64,000 nucleotides of DNA, taken from contig JAKAHV010000012.1 in the NCBI GenBank assembly GCA_021825295.1, forward strand, positions 1 to 64,000, written 5' to 3'. Source of the DNA: Nitrospirota bacterium. GTDB taxonomy: Bacteria > Nitrospirota > Thermodesulfovibrionia > Thermodesulfovibrionales > JdFR-88. Below the pieces are notes generated by a model, which saw only the letters and a program-made list of their open reading frames with translations, did no database searches and was not told where the DNA came from. A program made the translations under genes and the position numbers. Shown here piece by piece: positions 44,797 to 53,658 of the stretch. Position 1 is the stretch's first letter; every line of letters starts with the position of its first letter.

Positions 44797-46674
44797 CTAC
44801 TGGAACGGAAGCGGTCGGCTTCCGTCAGGGGAGTAATACGTGAACAGGGTGCTGAATTTTCCCCTGACCCAGTCCGGGTACATGGCGTAGATCTGCCGGG
44901 CGTCCTGGCCGTCGCCAAGCGCGCTGAGCGCGTCGGCCTTGTTTATGTTGTAGATGGGGTTCGTCGGGTCGCCGAAGAGCAGTATGTTTTCCACGTTCAC
45001 TATCTCCTTGAGCACGGCCCTTTTGTCAATCGAGTATTGCCTGATGATATCGCCGTTTTCGGCCGTGTTTCTCACGAAGATGGCGGAATTGTCCCCGATG
45101 TAGACCAGTTTCCACTGCGGGTCGTCTATCAACGAGACCGAGATGGGGATTATATACCCCGATTCCCTGAATACTACCGGCACAAGTATGAAATTTATGT
45201 TGTAGGCGTCAAGCTCCTGCCGCCATCCCGGATAGCTTTTGAGGATGGCGTCGGCTGAGCGGCTTATGGAATCGCTAAGGGCGCGCCCGTCTATGAAGTC
45301 CTTGTATTTCGGATAGAGGTCCCAGATGAGAAATCCGCCCCACGTGTAGAAGTTGTACATGGGCGGCTTTATGTCGTGCTCTTTCAGGAAATTGTCCGCG
45401 CTTACCGGGTACCAGGGCGAGACCCACTGGTTAGTCATTCCCGGCTTGAACGCCCAGGCGTAGGACTTTGACGCATACAGGCCGAACCAGAGAGTCGTCG
45501 CTATCATGATGGCTGCAAAAAACGCCGGCGCCCGGCGGGCGCCGTTTGCGCCGAAGGTCCTCCTTTTGAAATCCCTCAGCTCAAGCAGGCTTTTCCCGTA
45601 GTAGAAGGAGAGTATGATGATCGAGAACATGAGTCCCCTGGCGTAGTAATTGGCAAAAAAGGAGATGAAACATACGGTGAAAAACTCTGTGAGGTCGATT
45701 TTCTTCCTCACCCAGTACTTAAACAGGAGCAGCACGATCAGCATGCCCGTGAATACCCAGTAGAACATGAGCCAGCGGTAGAAGAGATCGCGGTAAAAGT
45801 AGATGAGCGGCCTGTATTCGAGCACCACGTTTGCGACCCAACCGCTCCTGCCCCCAAGCCCCGCCGTGTGCTGCAGGTCCGCCAGGAACTTTGCCAGGAG
45901 GCCGTGGAGGTAGTTATAGCTCAGGGTATAGCCGTTGGGGTTTATGCCGGTGGCCAGCTCCGCCGCCAGAGCGCCGCCAAAAAAAAGATAATTCGGCCTC
46001 AGGCGCCCCTCCCTGAGCCTTCGGTAGCCCCAAGTCACAGCCTCCCCGAAGATGTAAAGCAGTATTATCACCACGCCCACTATAAACCCGGCATGAACGT
46101 TCGCCCAGAAGACCATCAAAAGAACAAGCAGGACGGCCATGGCCTTGCTGCCCCCCTTCATCTCCTCCAGGAGCATTATGGCAAGCAGGGCCAACAGGAA
46201 GGATATGCCTTGGGGCCTTTCAAACGAATAGAACAGCTCCACCGCGAGCATGAGCGCACCGAACGAACCCGTCGCCAGGGCCATCCATGGCTTTACGCCC
46301 TTCCTCACCAGCCACAGGTAAATGGCGAACATCGGCGCGACTATCAGCAGCCCCCTGAAGACGCCAACGCCCCCGTACCCGCCGATCAGGTAAGACAGAT
46401 AGAATATTACCTGGCCAAGCCAATGCGCCCTCAGGCCGTCTATCTCCATCCTGGGCAGTTGGGCCGGGGAGGTGAAGGAAAACAGGTCCTTATTCGGGAG
46501 AGACCTCGTCTCCAGCGTGACCTGGCCGGTCTTCAGGTGCCACCAGAGGTCCGGGTCGTTGAGGCTGAAATTCGTCGTTATGAAGAATATCCAGGCGAAA
46601 AAAAGCAGGGCAAGCAGGTGCCATGCCCATCTCCCCCAGTGATTATCGGTCTGCCGAACGTCCGTAGATGTCAT
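44797..46674 (-). CDS. Polytopic membrane protein, GT-C-like, possible mannosyltransferase
   Basis: The 625-aa protein has about ten to twelve TM helices and a roughly 150-residue C-terminal soluble part. The first extracytoplasmic loop has 'NDPDLWWHLKTGQV' followed by 'PNKDLFSFTSP'. An acidic motif in the first loop is a hallmark of GT-C glycosyltransferases using polyprenyl-phosphate sugars. It lies last in a cluster with GDP-mannose and polyprenyl-P-mannose enzymes and overlaps manC by 32 nt. So use of polyprenyl-P-mannose is a reasonable inference, not shown by homology I can name. Confidence 0.6.
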   Translation of the reverse strand: MTSTDVRQTDNHWGRWAWHLLALLFFAWIFFITTNFSLNDPDLWWHLKTGQVTLETRSLPNKDLFSFTSPAQLPRMEIDGLRAHWLGQVIFYLSYLIGGYGGVGVFRGLLIVAPMFAIYLWLVRKGVKPWMALATGSFGALMLAVELFYSFERPQGISFLLALLAIMLLEEMKGGSKAMAVLLVLLMVFWANVHAGFIVGVVIILLYIFGEAVTWGYRRLREGRLRPNYLFFGGALAAELATGINPNGYTLSYNYLHGLLAKFLADLQHTAGLGGRSGWVANVVLEYRPLIYFYRDLFYRWLMFYWVFTGMLIVLLLFKYWVRKKIDLTEFFTVCFISFFANYYARGLMFSIIILSFYYGKSLLELRDFKRRTFGANGARRAPAFFAAIMIATTLWFGLYASKSYAWAFKPGMTNQWVSPWYPVSADNFLKEHDIKPPMYNFYTWGGFLIWDLYPKYKDFIDGRALSDSISRSADAILKSYPGWRQELDAYNINFILVPVVFRESGYIIPISVSLIDDPQWKLVYIGDNSAIFVRNTAENGDIIRQYSIDKRAVLKEIVNVENILLFGDPTNPIYNINKADALSALGDGQDARQIYAMYPDWVRGKFSTLFTYYSPDGSRPLPFQ

Positions 46675-48130
46675 CGAACCGTATTATATCATCTTCCACA
46701 AGATGTTCGCCGCTTTGTATCTCTATTATCCTCAGCGGTATCATGCCGGGGTTTTCAAGCCGGTGTTTCACGGTGCTCGGTATATAGGTGCTCTCATTCT
46801 TGTTTATGTAGAAGACATCGTCTCCCCTCTGCACCCTGGCGGTGCCGGAGACCACGATCCAGTGCTCGCTTCTGTGGTTATGCATCTGCAGGGAGAGCCT
46901 AGCCTTCGGTTTCAGGCAGATGTGCTTTATCTGGTAGCCCGCGCCCTTCTCCAAAACGGAGAAATGCCCCCAGGGCCTTTCCTCCACCTTGGGCAGCAGA
47001 TATTCCTCCTTGCCGGTCTGTTTGAGCTTTTCAACCAGCTTTTTCACCTCCTGCACCCTCTCCTTGGGGCATATGAGGGTGGCGTCGGGGGTGTCGACGA
47101 CCACCATCGCCTTAAGCCCTATCGTGGCAAGGAGCCTTCCGGAGCTGAAAATTATTGAACCCTCGGGCTCTATGTTGACCGAATTGCCGAGCACCACGTT
47201 GCCGCCGGTGTCCTTCCCCATGACCTCCTCCAGGGCGTTCCAGCTCCCTATGTCGGACCATCCGAAATCGGACCTCACCACGCAGACCCGCTTCGATTTC
47301 TCCATGACCCCGTAATCGATGGAGTCCGGCTCTATCCGGCCGTACACTTCCTCCAGGGCCTTTGGCTCCTCCATGGTGCCAAGTTGGCTTTCGATCCCCG
47401 CAAAGGCCGCGTAAAGCCCGGGCATATGCTTTTTTATCTCGTTTATCACCGTCTGCGCCTTGAAGAGGAAGATGCCGCTGTTCCAGAAGTAGGAGCCGTC
47501 TTTCAGGAGCGCGCGGGCGGTTTTGGCTTCCGGTTTTTCCACAAAGCGCTCGACCTTGAAGATGTCTTTTCCGGCTGCCTTTCCGGATTTTATGTAGCCG
47601 TAGCCGGTCTCTGGCCTTGTGGGCACAATCCCGAATGTGACAAGGCAGCCGGCCTCGGCCAGCGGCACGGAGGCGTCAATGGCGGCCGAGAAGGCGGCGG
47701 TGTCCCTGATGTAATGGTCGGAGGGCAGCACCAGCAGCAGGGCGTTCCTGTCGGTCCTCTTTTTTTTGAAGGCGGCAAGGGCTATGGCGGGGGCGGTGTT
47801 TCTGCCCCTCGGCTCGGTCACCACGCATTCCGGCGGCAGCACGCCTTTCGTCTGCCAGCGGACCAGCTCCGCCTGGTTCCGGGTGGTTATGATAAGGAAA
47901 TTGCCGGGCGGCACCTTGCCCTCCAGCCGGTCTATCGTGTTTTGAAGGAGCGTCTTTTCGCCGAATATCTTCAGGAACTGCTTGGGAAAGGTCTCCCGGC
48001 TCACGGGCCAGAACCTCGTCCCCTTGCCGCCGGCCATTATCACGGCATGAAGATGCCCGCCTTTCCCCGCATTTGTCTTCCTGCCGGCAGCCTTTCTCCT
48101 TGCGACCCCGGTACTTTTCGAAGCTGTCAT
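46643..48130 (-). CDS. manC: Mannose-1-phosphate guanylyltransferase / mannose-6-phosphate isomerase
   Basis: The 495-aa bifunctional protein has an N-terminal nucleotidyltransferase 'VIMAGGKGTRFWPVSRETFP' with 'FVEKPEAKTA', and a C-terminal cupin isomerase ('QMHNHRSEHWIVVSGTARV', 'ENPGMIPLRIIEIQSGEHLV'). It supplies GDP-mannose. The start at 48130 is set by AAGGAGG and by the ATGA overlap with the upstream mannose transferase stop. A Lys/Arg-rich extension of about 24 residues precedes the catalytic domain. Confidence 0.93.
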   Translation of the reverse strand: MTASKSTGVARRKAAGRKTNAGKGGHLHAVIMAGGKGTRFWPVSRETFPKQFLKIFGEKTLLQNTIDRLEGKVPPGNFLIITTRNQAELVRWQTKGVLPPECVVTEPRGRNTAPAIALAAFKKKRTDRNALLLVLPSDHYIRDTAAFSAAIDASVPLAEAGCLVTFGIVPTRPETGYGYIKSGKAAGKDIFKVERFVEKPEAKTARALLKDGSYFWNSGIFLFKAQTVINEIKKHMPGLYAAFAGIESQLGTMEEPKALEEVYGRIEPDSIDYGVMEKSKRVCVVRSDFGWSDIGSWNALEEVMGKDTGGNVVLGNSVNIEPEGSIIFSSGRLLATIGLKAMVVVDTPDATLICPKERVQEVKKLVEKLKQTGKEEYLLPKVEERPWGHFSVLEKGAGYQIKHICLKPKARLSLQMHNHRSEHWIVVSGTARVQRGDDVFYINKNESTYIPSTVKHRLENPGMIPLRIIEIQSGEHLVEDDIIRFDDIYGRSADR

Positions 48131-48891
48131 CCCCTCGCCTCCTTGTTGATTTTTTTCAGGCCCAGGACGCGCCTGATCGAGGATTTTATACTCCGCAACC
48201 TGAGCCTCCATGGCAGCCAGACGGCCTCTTTTATGATCTCCCTGCTCATCTTGGATGTGCCGCTTGCGCGTTCGGTGAAAACTATGGGTATCTCCTTTGC
48301 CTTCATCCCGGCCCTGCAGATATTGTAGGCCATCTCGATCTGAAAGGCGTATCCCCCGGAATTGACTTCACCGAGCGCCGTCCGCTCAAGCGCCTTCCGG
48401 CTGAAGGCGCGGTAGCCGCTGGTGAGGTCGCTCAGCCTGCTGCAAAGCAGGGCCGAGGCGTAGATATTGCCGAACTTTGACAGCAGCAGCCTCCTGAAAT
48501 CCCAGCCCACCACGCTTATCTTGCCGCCTATGTACCTGGAGCCTATGACCAGGTCCGCCCCTTTGCCTATCTCCTCGATGAACCTGGGAAGGTCGCGCGG
48601 GTCGTGGGACATGTCCGAGTCCATTTCGATGAAACAGTCATAGTCGCGCTCAAGACCCCAGCGAAAGCCGGCGACATAAGCGGTGCCAAGCCCCATCTTC
48701 CCCGGCCTGTTCATTACATGCACCCTGGGGTCCCGCATGGCCCATGCCCCGGCTATTTGCCCCGTGCCGTCAGGCGAGTTGTCGTCTATTACCAGGACAT
48801 CGGCCAGTCCCTGCGAGAGAACCTTTGAAAGGACCGTGGGAAGGGTATCCTTTTCCATGTAGGTGGGCAGTATCACAAGGGCCTTTGGCAT
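48127..48891 (-). CDS. Polyprenol-phosphate mannose synthase (DPM1-like GT2)
   Basis: The 254-aa GT2 enzyme has 'ALVILPTYMEKDTLPTVL', 'VLVIDDNSPDGTG', 'YDCFIEMDSDMSHDPRDLP' (DxD) and 'IGSRYIGGKISVVGW', the signature set of DPM1-type enzymes. It would transfer mannose from GDP-Man to a polyprenyl phosphate. It has no C-terminal TM domain. The start at 48891 is 10 nt after a TATAAT on its strand (48902-48907). First gene of the mannose cluster. Confidence 0.9.
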   Translation of the reverse strand: MPKALVILPTYMEKDTLPTVLSKVLSQGLADVLVIDDNSPDGTGQIAGAWAMRDPRVHVMNRPGKMGLGTAYVAGFRWGLERDYDCFIEMDSDMSHDPRDLPRFIEEIGKGADLVIGSRYIGGKISVVGWDFRRLLLSKFGNIYASALLCSRLSDLTSGYRAFSRKALERTALGEVNSGGYAFQIEMAYNICRAGMKAKEIPIVFTERASGTSKMSREIIKEAVWLPWRLRLRSIKSSIRRVLGLKKINKEARG

Positions 48892-48928
48892 AAATGCATA
48901 GATTATAGAGCAAAGGCGCGAAAAACTG

Positions 48929-50485
48929 TTACAGGGGCCTGGAGCCTCCGAGGGCCCACAGCCGGATGGCCTCCTCAAGGGCCTCCATGGTGGCCTCCGC
49001 GGGCATGATATCCACCTTGAGCCCAGCCTGTACGATCCTTTTTGCCGTCACCGGCCCTATCGCCGCTATCGCCACCCCCCGGAGCAGGTCTGCCGCGTCC
49101 TCTCCGACCATTTCCATGAAGTTAGTAAACGTGGCCCCGCTTGTAAAGGTGGCGACGGTTATCCTGCCTTCCTTGAGGAAGCGCTTCAGCCTTTTGCCGT
49201 GGGCCAGCGGCTTTATGGCGCGATACGAGGCGGGGACGTCCATGAAGCCGCCCATCTGCCTGACCTTCTCCGGGAATATCTCCCTGGCCTCCGCGGCGCG
49301 GGGAAGGAGGAAGCGTATGCCCGCAAGGCCGGCGGGATACAGTTCGCGGAAGGACTTTATGAGCCCCTCGGCCCTGAACTCCTCGGGCACCATGTCCACA
49401 TTCAGGCAGAACCGCCGGACGGATTGCGCCGTCTTCGAACCTACGGCGCAGATTTTCGCCCTGATGGAGCGTATGTCCATGCCAAGCCGCGCAAACCTCT
49501 CAAAAAAGAATTTCACCCCGTTTGCGCTCGTGAATATTATCCAGTCGTAGGAGCCGATCCTGCCCAGGGCCTCGTCCAGGGTCTGCCAGCTCTCAGGCGG
49601 CGCGATCTCCAGGGTGGGAAACTGCATTATCTCGGCCCCAAGGTCCTCCAGCGATTCGAACCCGGCGGCCCATTCGCTTCCGGAGGAATGCCGCCTTGTG
49701 ACGAGCACGCGGTGGCCGAAGAGCGGCTTCATCTCATACCACTTCAGTTTTTCCCGAAGCCTTACGACGTCTCCCACCACCGTCACCGCCGGAGGCTTTA
49801 TCTCGTTTTGCCTCATCTGGGCGGCGATTTCGCCCAGGGTGCTTATCAGTGTCCTTTGCTCCGGCCTCGTGCCCCATCTGATGACAGCAACCGGCGTGTC
49901 GGGCGGCTTTCCGTTTTCGATGAGCTTGCCGGCCAGCTCGTCCATGTTTTTTACGGCCATCAGGAAGACCAGCGTGCCGACCCCTGTTGCCAGTTTTTCC
50001 CAGTCGATGGAGGAGCCGTTCTTGGTTGCGTCCTCATAGCCGGGGATCACGGCGAAGGAGGAGGATATTTTTCTGTGGGTAAGGGGTATGCCCGCATAGG
50101 CGGGCGCAGCCACCGACGAGCTTACTCCTGGGACTATCTCGAATTCGAGGCCGGCCTCGGCGAGGGCGCAGGCCTCCTCGCCGCCCCGGCCAAAGACAAA
50201 CGGGTCGCCCCCCTTGAGCCGGCAGACGGTCTTGCCGCTTTTCGCCTTTTCGATGAGCGTGGCGTTTATCTCTTCCTGGCCCATCGTGTGATGGCCTCCG
50301 CGCTTCCCCGCGTAGATGAACTCCGCGTCCTTCCTGACGAAATTGAGCACCTGCGCATTCAAGTGGAAATCATAGACCACCACATCGGCCCTCTCCAGGC
50401 ACCTGGCCCCCTTTATCGTCAGGAGCCCTATGTCCCCCGGGCCCGCCCCAACCAGATAGACTTTCCCCTTTTTCCCCATGGTCAT
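48929..50485 (-). CDS. cobA-hemD: Fused uroporphyrinogen-III C-methyltransferase and uroporphyrinogen-III synthase
   Basis: The 518-aa protein has an N-terminal SUMT domain ('KVYLVGAGPGDIGLLTIKGA', 'GGDPFVFGRGGEEA', 'EIVPGVSS', about 1-245). The C-terminal half is a HemD domain ('VLVTRRHSSG', 'DWIIFTSANGVKFFFERF', 'TFTSGATFTNF'). It makes uroporphyrinogen III and methylates it to precorrin-2, feeding haem, sirohaem and cobalamin. This serves the haem-rich cytochromes and probably sirohaem enzymes. The start could be 50485 or 50479. Gene fusions of this kind are common in anaerobes. Confidence 0.94.
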   Translation of the reverse strand: MTMGKKGKVYLVGAGPGDIGLLTIKGARCLERADVVVYDFHLNAQVLNFVRKDAEFIYAGKRGGHHTMGQEEINATLIEKAKSGKTVCRLKGGDPFVFGRGGEEACALAEAGLEFEIVPGVSSSVAAPAYAGIPLTHRKISSSFAVIPGYEDATKNGSSIDWEKLATGVGTLVFLMAVKNMDELAGKLIENGKPPDTPVAVIRWGTRPEQRTLISTLGEIAAQMRQNEIKPPAVTVVGDVVRLREKLKWYEMKPLFGHRVLVTRRHSSGSEWAAGFESLEDLGAEIMQFPTLEIAPPESWQTLDEALGRIGSYDWIIFTSANGVKFFFERFARLGMDIRSIRAKICAVGSKTAQSVRRFCLNVDMVPEEFRAEGLIKSFRELYPAGLAGIRFLLPRAAEAREIFPEKVRQMGGFMDVPASYRAIKPLAHGKRLKRFLKEGRITVATFTSGATFTNFMEMVGEDAADLLRGVAIAAIGPVTAKRIVQAGLKVDIMPAEATMEALEEAIRLWALGGSRPL

Positions 50486-50526
50486 TGATTTTAACACGCA
50501 GGCAGCGAAATCGGACAGGCTACCGC

Positions 50527-50662
50527 CGGCCGGGACCGTGTCTCAGCTTGCTGCAGGGTCTCCTTGGGTCATTCCCTCACCCTCCGCTTGGGGACCAGTC
50601 CCCTTCGAGACCAGTCCCTTCGCTCCTCCCTCTCCCAATGGGAGAGGGTTGGGGTGAGGGAG
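50527..50662. repeat. Hairpin repeat, family D, copy 2, with flanking inverted parts
   Basis: CCCTCTCCCAATGGGAGAGGG then TTGGGGTGAGGGAG (50628-50662) repeats 26096-26135. Upstream, 'CATTCCCTCACCCTCCGCTT' (50572) and a duplicated 'GACCAGTCCC' (50593, 50610) add more repeat units. 'GTGTCTCAGCTTGCTGCAGG' (50536) recalls the 'CAGCTTGCTGCAAGG' next to copy 1, so both copies share a flank. Confidence 0.7.
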
Positions 50663-50682
50663 TCCTTAGCCTTGGTTTCGCT

Positions 50683-51879
50683 TTACGGCTCTATCTTTAC
50701 GAACCGCCTCTTGCCCACGGCAAGTATGTAGGAGCCCTCCGGGACCTTCGCGTCGGGGTCCGAAACCCTCCGGCCGTTTATCTTCACGCCCCCCTGCGTT
50801 ATGAGCCTGCGGGCCTCCCCCGTGCTTGACGCGAGCCCCGAGAGTTTCAGTATCCGCGGCAGCCACATAGGGCCTTCTTCCCACGAAAGCTTATGGACCG
50901 GGATTTCATCCGGAAGCTCCTTTTTCCTGAAGACGTGCTCGAACTCCGCCCTGGCCTTGAGCGCCTCCTGCCTGCCGTGGTACCTTTCGGCTATCTCGAG
51001 GGCGAGGGCCATCTTGGCCTCCATCGGATGGACGGCGCCGGTCTTAACCGCCTCCCGGAGCCGCCCCAGCTCCTCGTTCGATATATGGCTTAGAAGCTCG
51101 TAATAGCGGAGCATGAGATCGTCCGTAACGGACATGATCTTGCCGAACATCTCTGCCGCCGGCTCCGTGATGCCGATGTAATTGCCGAGGCTTTTGGACA
51201 TCTTTTTTACCCCGTCCAGCCCTTCAAGAAGCGGCATGAGGACTATGCCCTGGGGCTCCTGGCCGTATGATTTCTGAAGCTCGCGGCCGACGATGAGGTT
51301 GAATTTCTGGTCCGTTCCCCCGAGCTCTATGTCGGCCTTCAGGAAGACGGAGTCGTAGCCCTGGATGAGGGGGTAGAAGAACTCATGGATGCCGATGGGG
51401 CTCTGGTTCTGGAAGCGCTGCCTGAAATCCTCGCGTTCGAGCATCCTGGCCACGGTGTAATGGCCCGAAAGCCTGACAAACTCCTCCGCCTTCATGGAGG
51501 CCATCCATGAGGAGTTGAATTCCACGCGTGTCTTTTCGGCGTCCAGGACCTTGAATATCTGGGCCTTGTACGTGGCGGCGTTTCTGGCGACCTCTTCCCG
51601 AGTCAGTGGCTTTCTGGTCTCGCTTTTTCCGCTTGGGTCCCCGATCATCCCGGTGAAATCGCCTATGAGGAATATGATCTCGTGCCCAAGTTGCTGGAGC
51701 TGCCGCATCTTTTCCAGCAGCACCGTGTGGCCTATGTGGATGTCCGGCGCGGTGGGGTCGAAGCCCGCCTTCACGCGGAGGGGTTTGCCGCGTTCGAGCT
51801 TCTTTAGAATCTCCCCGGGCGTTATGACCTCCGCGGCCCCTCTTTCTATGATCTCAAGCTGTTTCCTGGGTTCAAGCAT
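50683..51879 (-). CDS. tyrS: Tyrosyl-tRNA synthetase
   Basis: The 398-aa class I synthetase has 'DPTAPDIHIGHTVLLEKM' (HIGH), 'GVKKMSKSLGNYIG' (KMSKS) and a C-terminal S4 RNA-binding domain ('GEARRLITQGGVKINGRRV'). It charges tRNA(Tyr). Length and motifs fit the TyrZ-like branch. Upstream on its strand is 'TATATATCATAAAAGGCC' before the ATG, without a T-box leader. Confidence 0.96.
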   Translation of the reverse strand: MLEPRKQLEIIERGAAEVITPGEILKKLERGKPLRVKAGFDPTAPDIHIGHTVLLEKMRQLQQLGHEIIFLIGDFTGMIGDPSGKSETRKPLTREEVARNAATYKAQIFKVLDAEKTRVEFNSSWMASMKAEEFVRLSGHYTVARMLEREDFRQRFQNQSPIGIHEFFYPLIQGYDSVFLKADIELGGTDQKFNLIVGRELQKSYGQEPQGIVLMPLLEGLDGVKKMSKSLGNYIGITEPAAEMFGKIMSVTDDLMLRYYELLSHISNEELGRLREAVKTGAVHPMEAKMALALEIAERYHGRQEALKARAEFEHVFRKKELPDEIPVHKLSWEEGPMWLPRILKLSGLASSTGEARRLITQGGVKINGRRVSDPDAKVPEGSYILAVGKRRFVKIEP

Positions 51880-51992
51880 GGCCTTTTATGATATATAAGC
51901 CGGGCGGGAGGGGTCAACAATCGGCGGCTGTTTTCCTATTGAAGGATCAGGCGCAATCTGGTATTTTCATTACGGAATAAGGAGGCTGCGGG

Positions 51993-53114
51993 ATGATAAT
52001 AGGGGTTCCGGCGGAGATAAAAAAAGGGGAGAGCCGCGTAGGCCTTGTCCCGGACGGCGTGGCGGAGCTGGTGCGCATGGGCCATACGGTGCTGGTTGAA
52101 AAGGGCGCCGGGCTTGGAAGCGGCTTTGCAGACGGGCTTTATATCGGGGCCGGGGCCGGGATAACGGACGGCCATGCGGTTTTCGGGCGCGCGGAGCTTA
52201 TAGTGAAGGTAAAGGAGCCGCTTCCTCCGGAATACGGGCTCCTGAGGCCTGGGCAGGCGCTTTTTACCTTCCTTCATCTGGCATCGAGCCGGGAGCTGAC
52301 GGACGCGCTTATGAAAAGCGGGGTGTCCGCGCTTGCCTATGAGACGCTTGAAGAAGGCGGCGGGCTGCCGCTTCTGGCGCCGATGAGCGAGATAGCGGGC
52401 AGGATGGCCCCCCTGATGGGCGCCTTTTACCTCCAGGCCGGCAAGGGCGGCAGCGGGGTATTCGCCGCCGGGGCCGTGGGGGTCAGGCCGGCCAGGTGTC
52501 TGATACTGGGCGCGGGCAACGCCGGCACCAACGCGGCGCGCGTCTCAAGCGCGCTCGGAATGGACACTACGGTCCTTAACATTACGGCCGACAGGCTCAG
52601 GCGCATTGACGAGATGTTCTCAGGCAGGGTCAAGACCCTCATGCTGACCGGGGACGCCCTCGGCCGGGCCGTCAGGGACGCGGACCTTGTGATAGGCGCG
52701 GCGCTTGTGCCCGGGGCAAGGGCCCCCCTGCTCATAACCAGGCAGATGCTGGGGGCCATGCGGAGGGGCTCCGTCATCGTGGACATATCGATTGACCAGG
52801 GAGGCGTAACGGAGACCTCGATGCCGACCACGCACGACGACCCAGTGTACGAGGTGGACGGCATAATCCATTACTGTGTGGCGAACATGCCTGCCGCCTA
52901 CCCGCAGACTTCCACCCCGGCCCTGGCGAACGCCACCCTGCCATATGTGAAATTGCTGGCGGAAGCAGGCGTGGAGGAGGGCGTGGGAAAAAGCGGCCCC
53001 CTCAGAAGCGCGCTCAACATCTACAGGGGCCGGGTCGTCCACAAGGGGCTCGCCCGCTCCATGGGCGCGGAGCCGGCGGACATAAAAGACCTCGTGTCCG
53101 CGAGGTCCCGCTGA
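51993..53114 (+). CDS. ald: Alanine dehydrogenase
   Basis: The 373-aa protein has 'IGVPAEIKKGESRVGLVPDG', the catalytic region 'LFTFLHLA', the NAD site 'ARCLILGAGNAGTNAARVSS', and 'VDISIDQGGVTET'. It interconverts alanine and pyruvate with NAD and ammonia. AAGGAGG lies 8 nt before the ATG. Single gene. Confidence 0.94.
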   Translation: MIIGVPAEIKKGESRVGLVPDGVAELVRMGHTVLVEKGAGLGSGFADGLYIGAGAGITDGHAVFGRAELIVKVKEPLPPEYGLLRPGQALFTFLHLASSRELTDALMKSGVSALAYETLEEGGGLPLLAPMSEIAGRMAPLMGAFYLQAGKGGSGVFAAGAVGVRPARCLILGAGNAGTNAARVSSALGMDTTVLNITADRLRRIDEMFSGRVKTLMLTGDALGRAVRDADLVIGAALVPGARAPLLITRQMLGAMRRGSVIVDISIDQGGVTETSMPTTHDDPVYEVDGIIHYCVANMPAAYPQTSTPALANATLPYVKLLAEAGVEEGVGKSGPLRSALNIYRGRVVHKGLARSMGAEPADIKDLVSARSR

Positions 53115-53190
53115 GGGTTGGCGCCGGCGGCATGCCCGGCCCTTTTCCCTTCCGCCGCTAAAGGCGTTAGTTAAGCAGTTTAGAAATATA

Positions 53191-53221
53191 TTGACTATTC
53201 ATATTCATTTATGGTTATATG
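53191..53221 (+). promoter_or_regulatory. Promoter and candidate operator of the ArsR efflux operon
   Basis: TTGACT (53191-53196) and TTATAT (53215-53220) are 18 nt apart. An imperfect palindrome CATATTCAT-TT-ATGGTTATATG (53200-53221) covers the spacer and the -10, as ArsR operators often do. The start codon follows 9 nt after the -10. Confidence 0.5.
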
Positions 53222-53229
53222 TTTATGTT

Positions 53230-53658
53230 ATGATGGACGGAAGAATAAAGGCCTTCAAGGCCTTGTCTGACGAAACCAGGCTCAGGATCCTCCTGCTGGT
53301 GTCCGGCGGGGAGCTCTGTGTCTGCCAGATGATGGCGGTCCTTGGCATCTCGCAGCCGCTGGTGTCGAGGAACCTGGCCGTCCTGAAGGATGCGGGCTTC
53401 CTCGTCTCCAGGCGGGAAAAGAAGCTCATGTTCTACAGGCTGAGGCCGGACCTGGACGGCGCGGGCCTGGGGTTCGCGAGGCCGGTGCTGAAGGACCTCG
53501 CTGGGTCCGGCCAGGCGGACGAGGACAGGCGCTCCCTGAGCGCGTGCCGGGAGTTCCAGAAGGCGACGGGGCGCTGCGACATGAAATCCTTCCGGGAGTT
53601 CATGAGGAGAAAGCGCGCTGCCCAAGTGAAGAGACGGGAGAGGACGAAGAAAATATGA
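53230..53658 (+). CDS. ArsR-family metal(loid)-sensing repressor
   Basis: The 142-aa winged-helix repressor has 'FKALSDETRLRILLLVSGG', a 'GELCVCQMMAVLG' metal site (CxC in helix 3, the As(III)/Sb(III)/Cd-type position) and a recognition helix 'ISQPLVSRNLAVLKDAGFL'. The tail is basic. It starts at ATG 53230 or 53233; no ribosome site and a close -10 suggest a leaderless mRNA. The ATGA overlap with the TolC gene puts the efflux system under its control. The metal is inferred from the CxC position. Confidence 0.88.
   Translation: MMDGRIKAFKALSDETRLRILLLVSGGELCVCQMMAVLGISQPLVSRNLAVLKDAGFLVSRREKKLMFYRLRPDLDGAGLGFARPVLKDLAGSGQADEDRRSLSACREFQKATGRCDMKSFREFMRRKRAAQVKRRERTKKI

Noticed and set aside
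46683-46688. TATAAT on the minus strand 8 nt before the GT-C-like gene
   Set aside because: Lies inside the manC coding sequence (Asp-Asp-Ile-Ile codons), so it may be coincidence; not counted as a promoter.
49199-50488. 429-codon plus-strand frame
   Set aside because: Exact antisense shadow of cobA-hemD; composition is Gly/Arg/Pro-rich without motifs.
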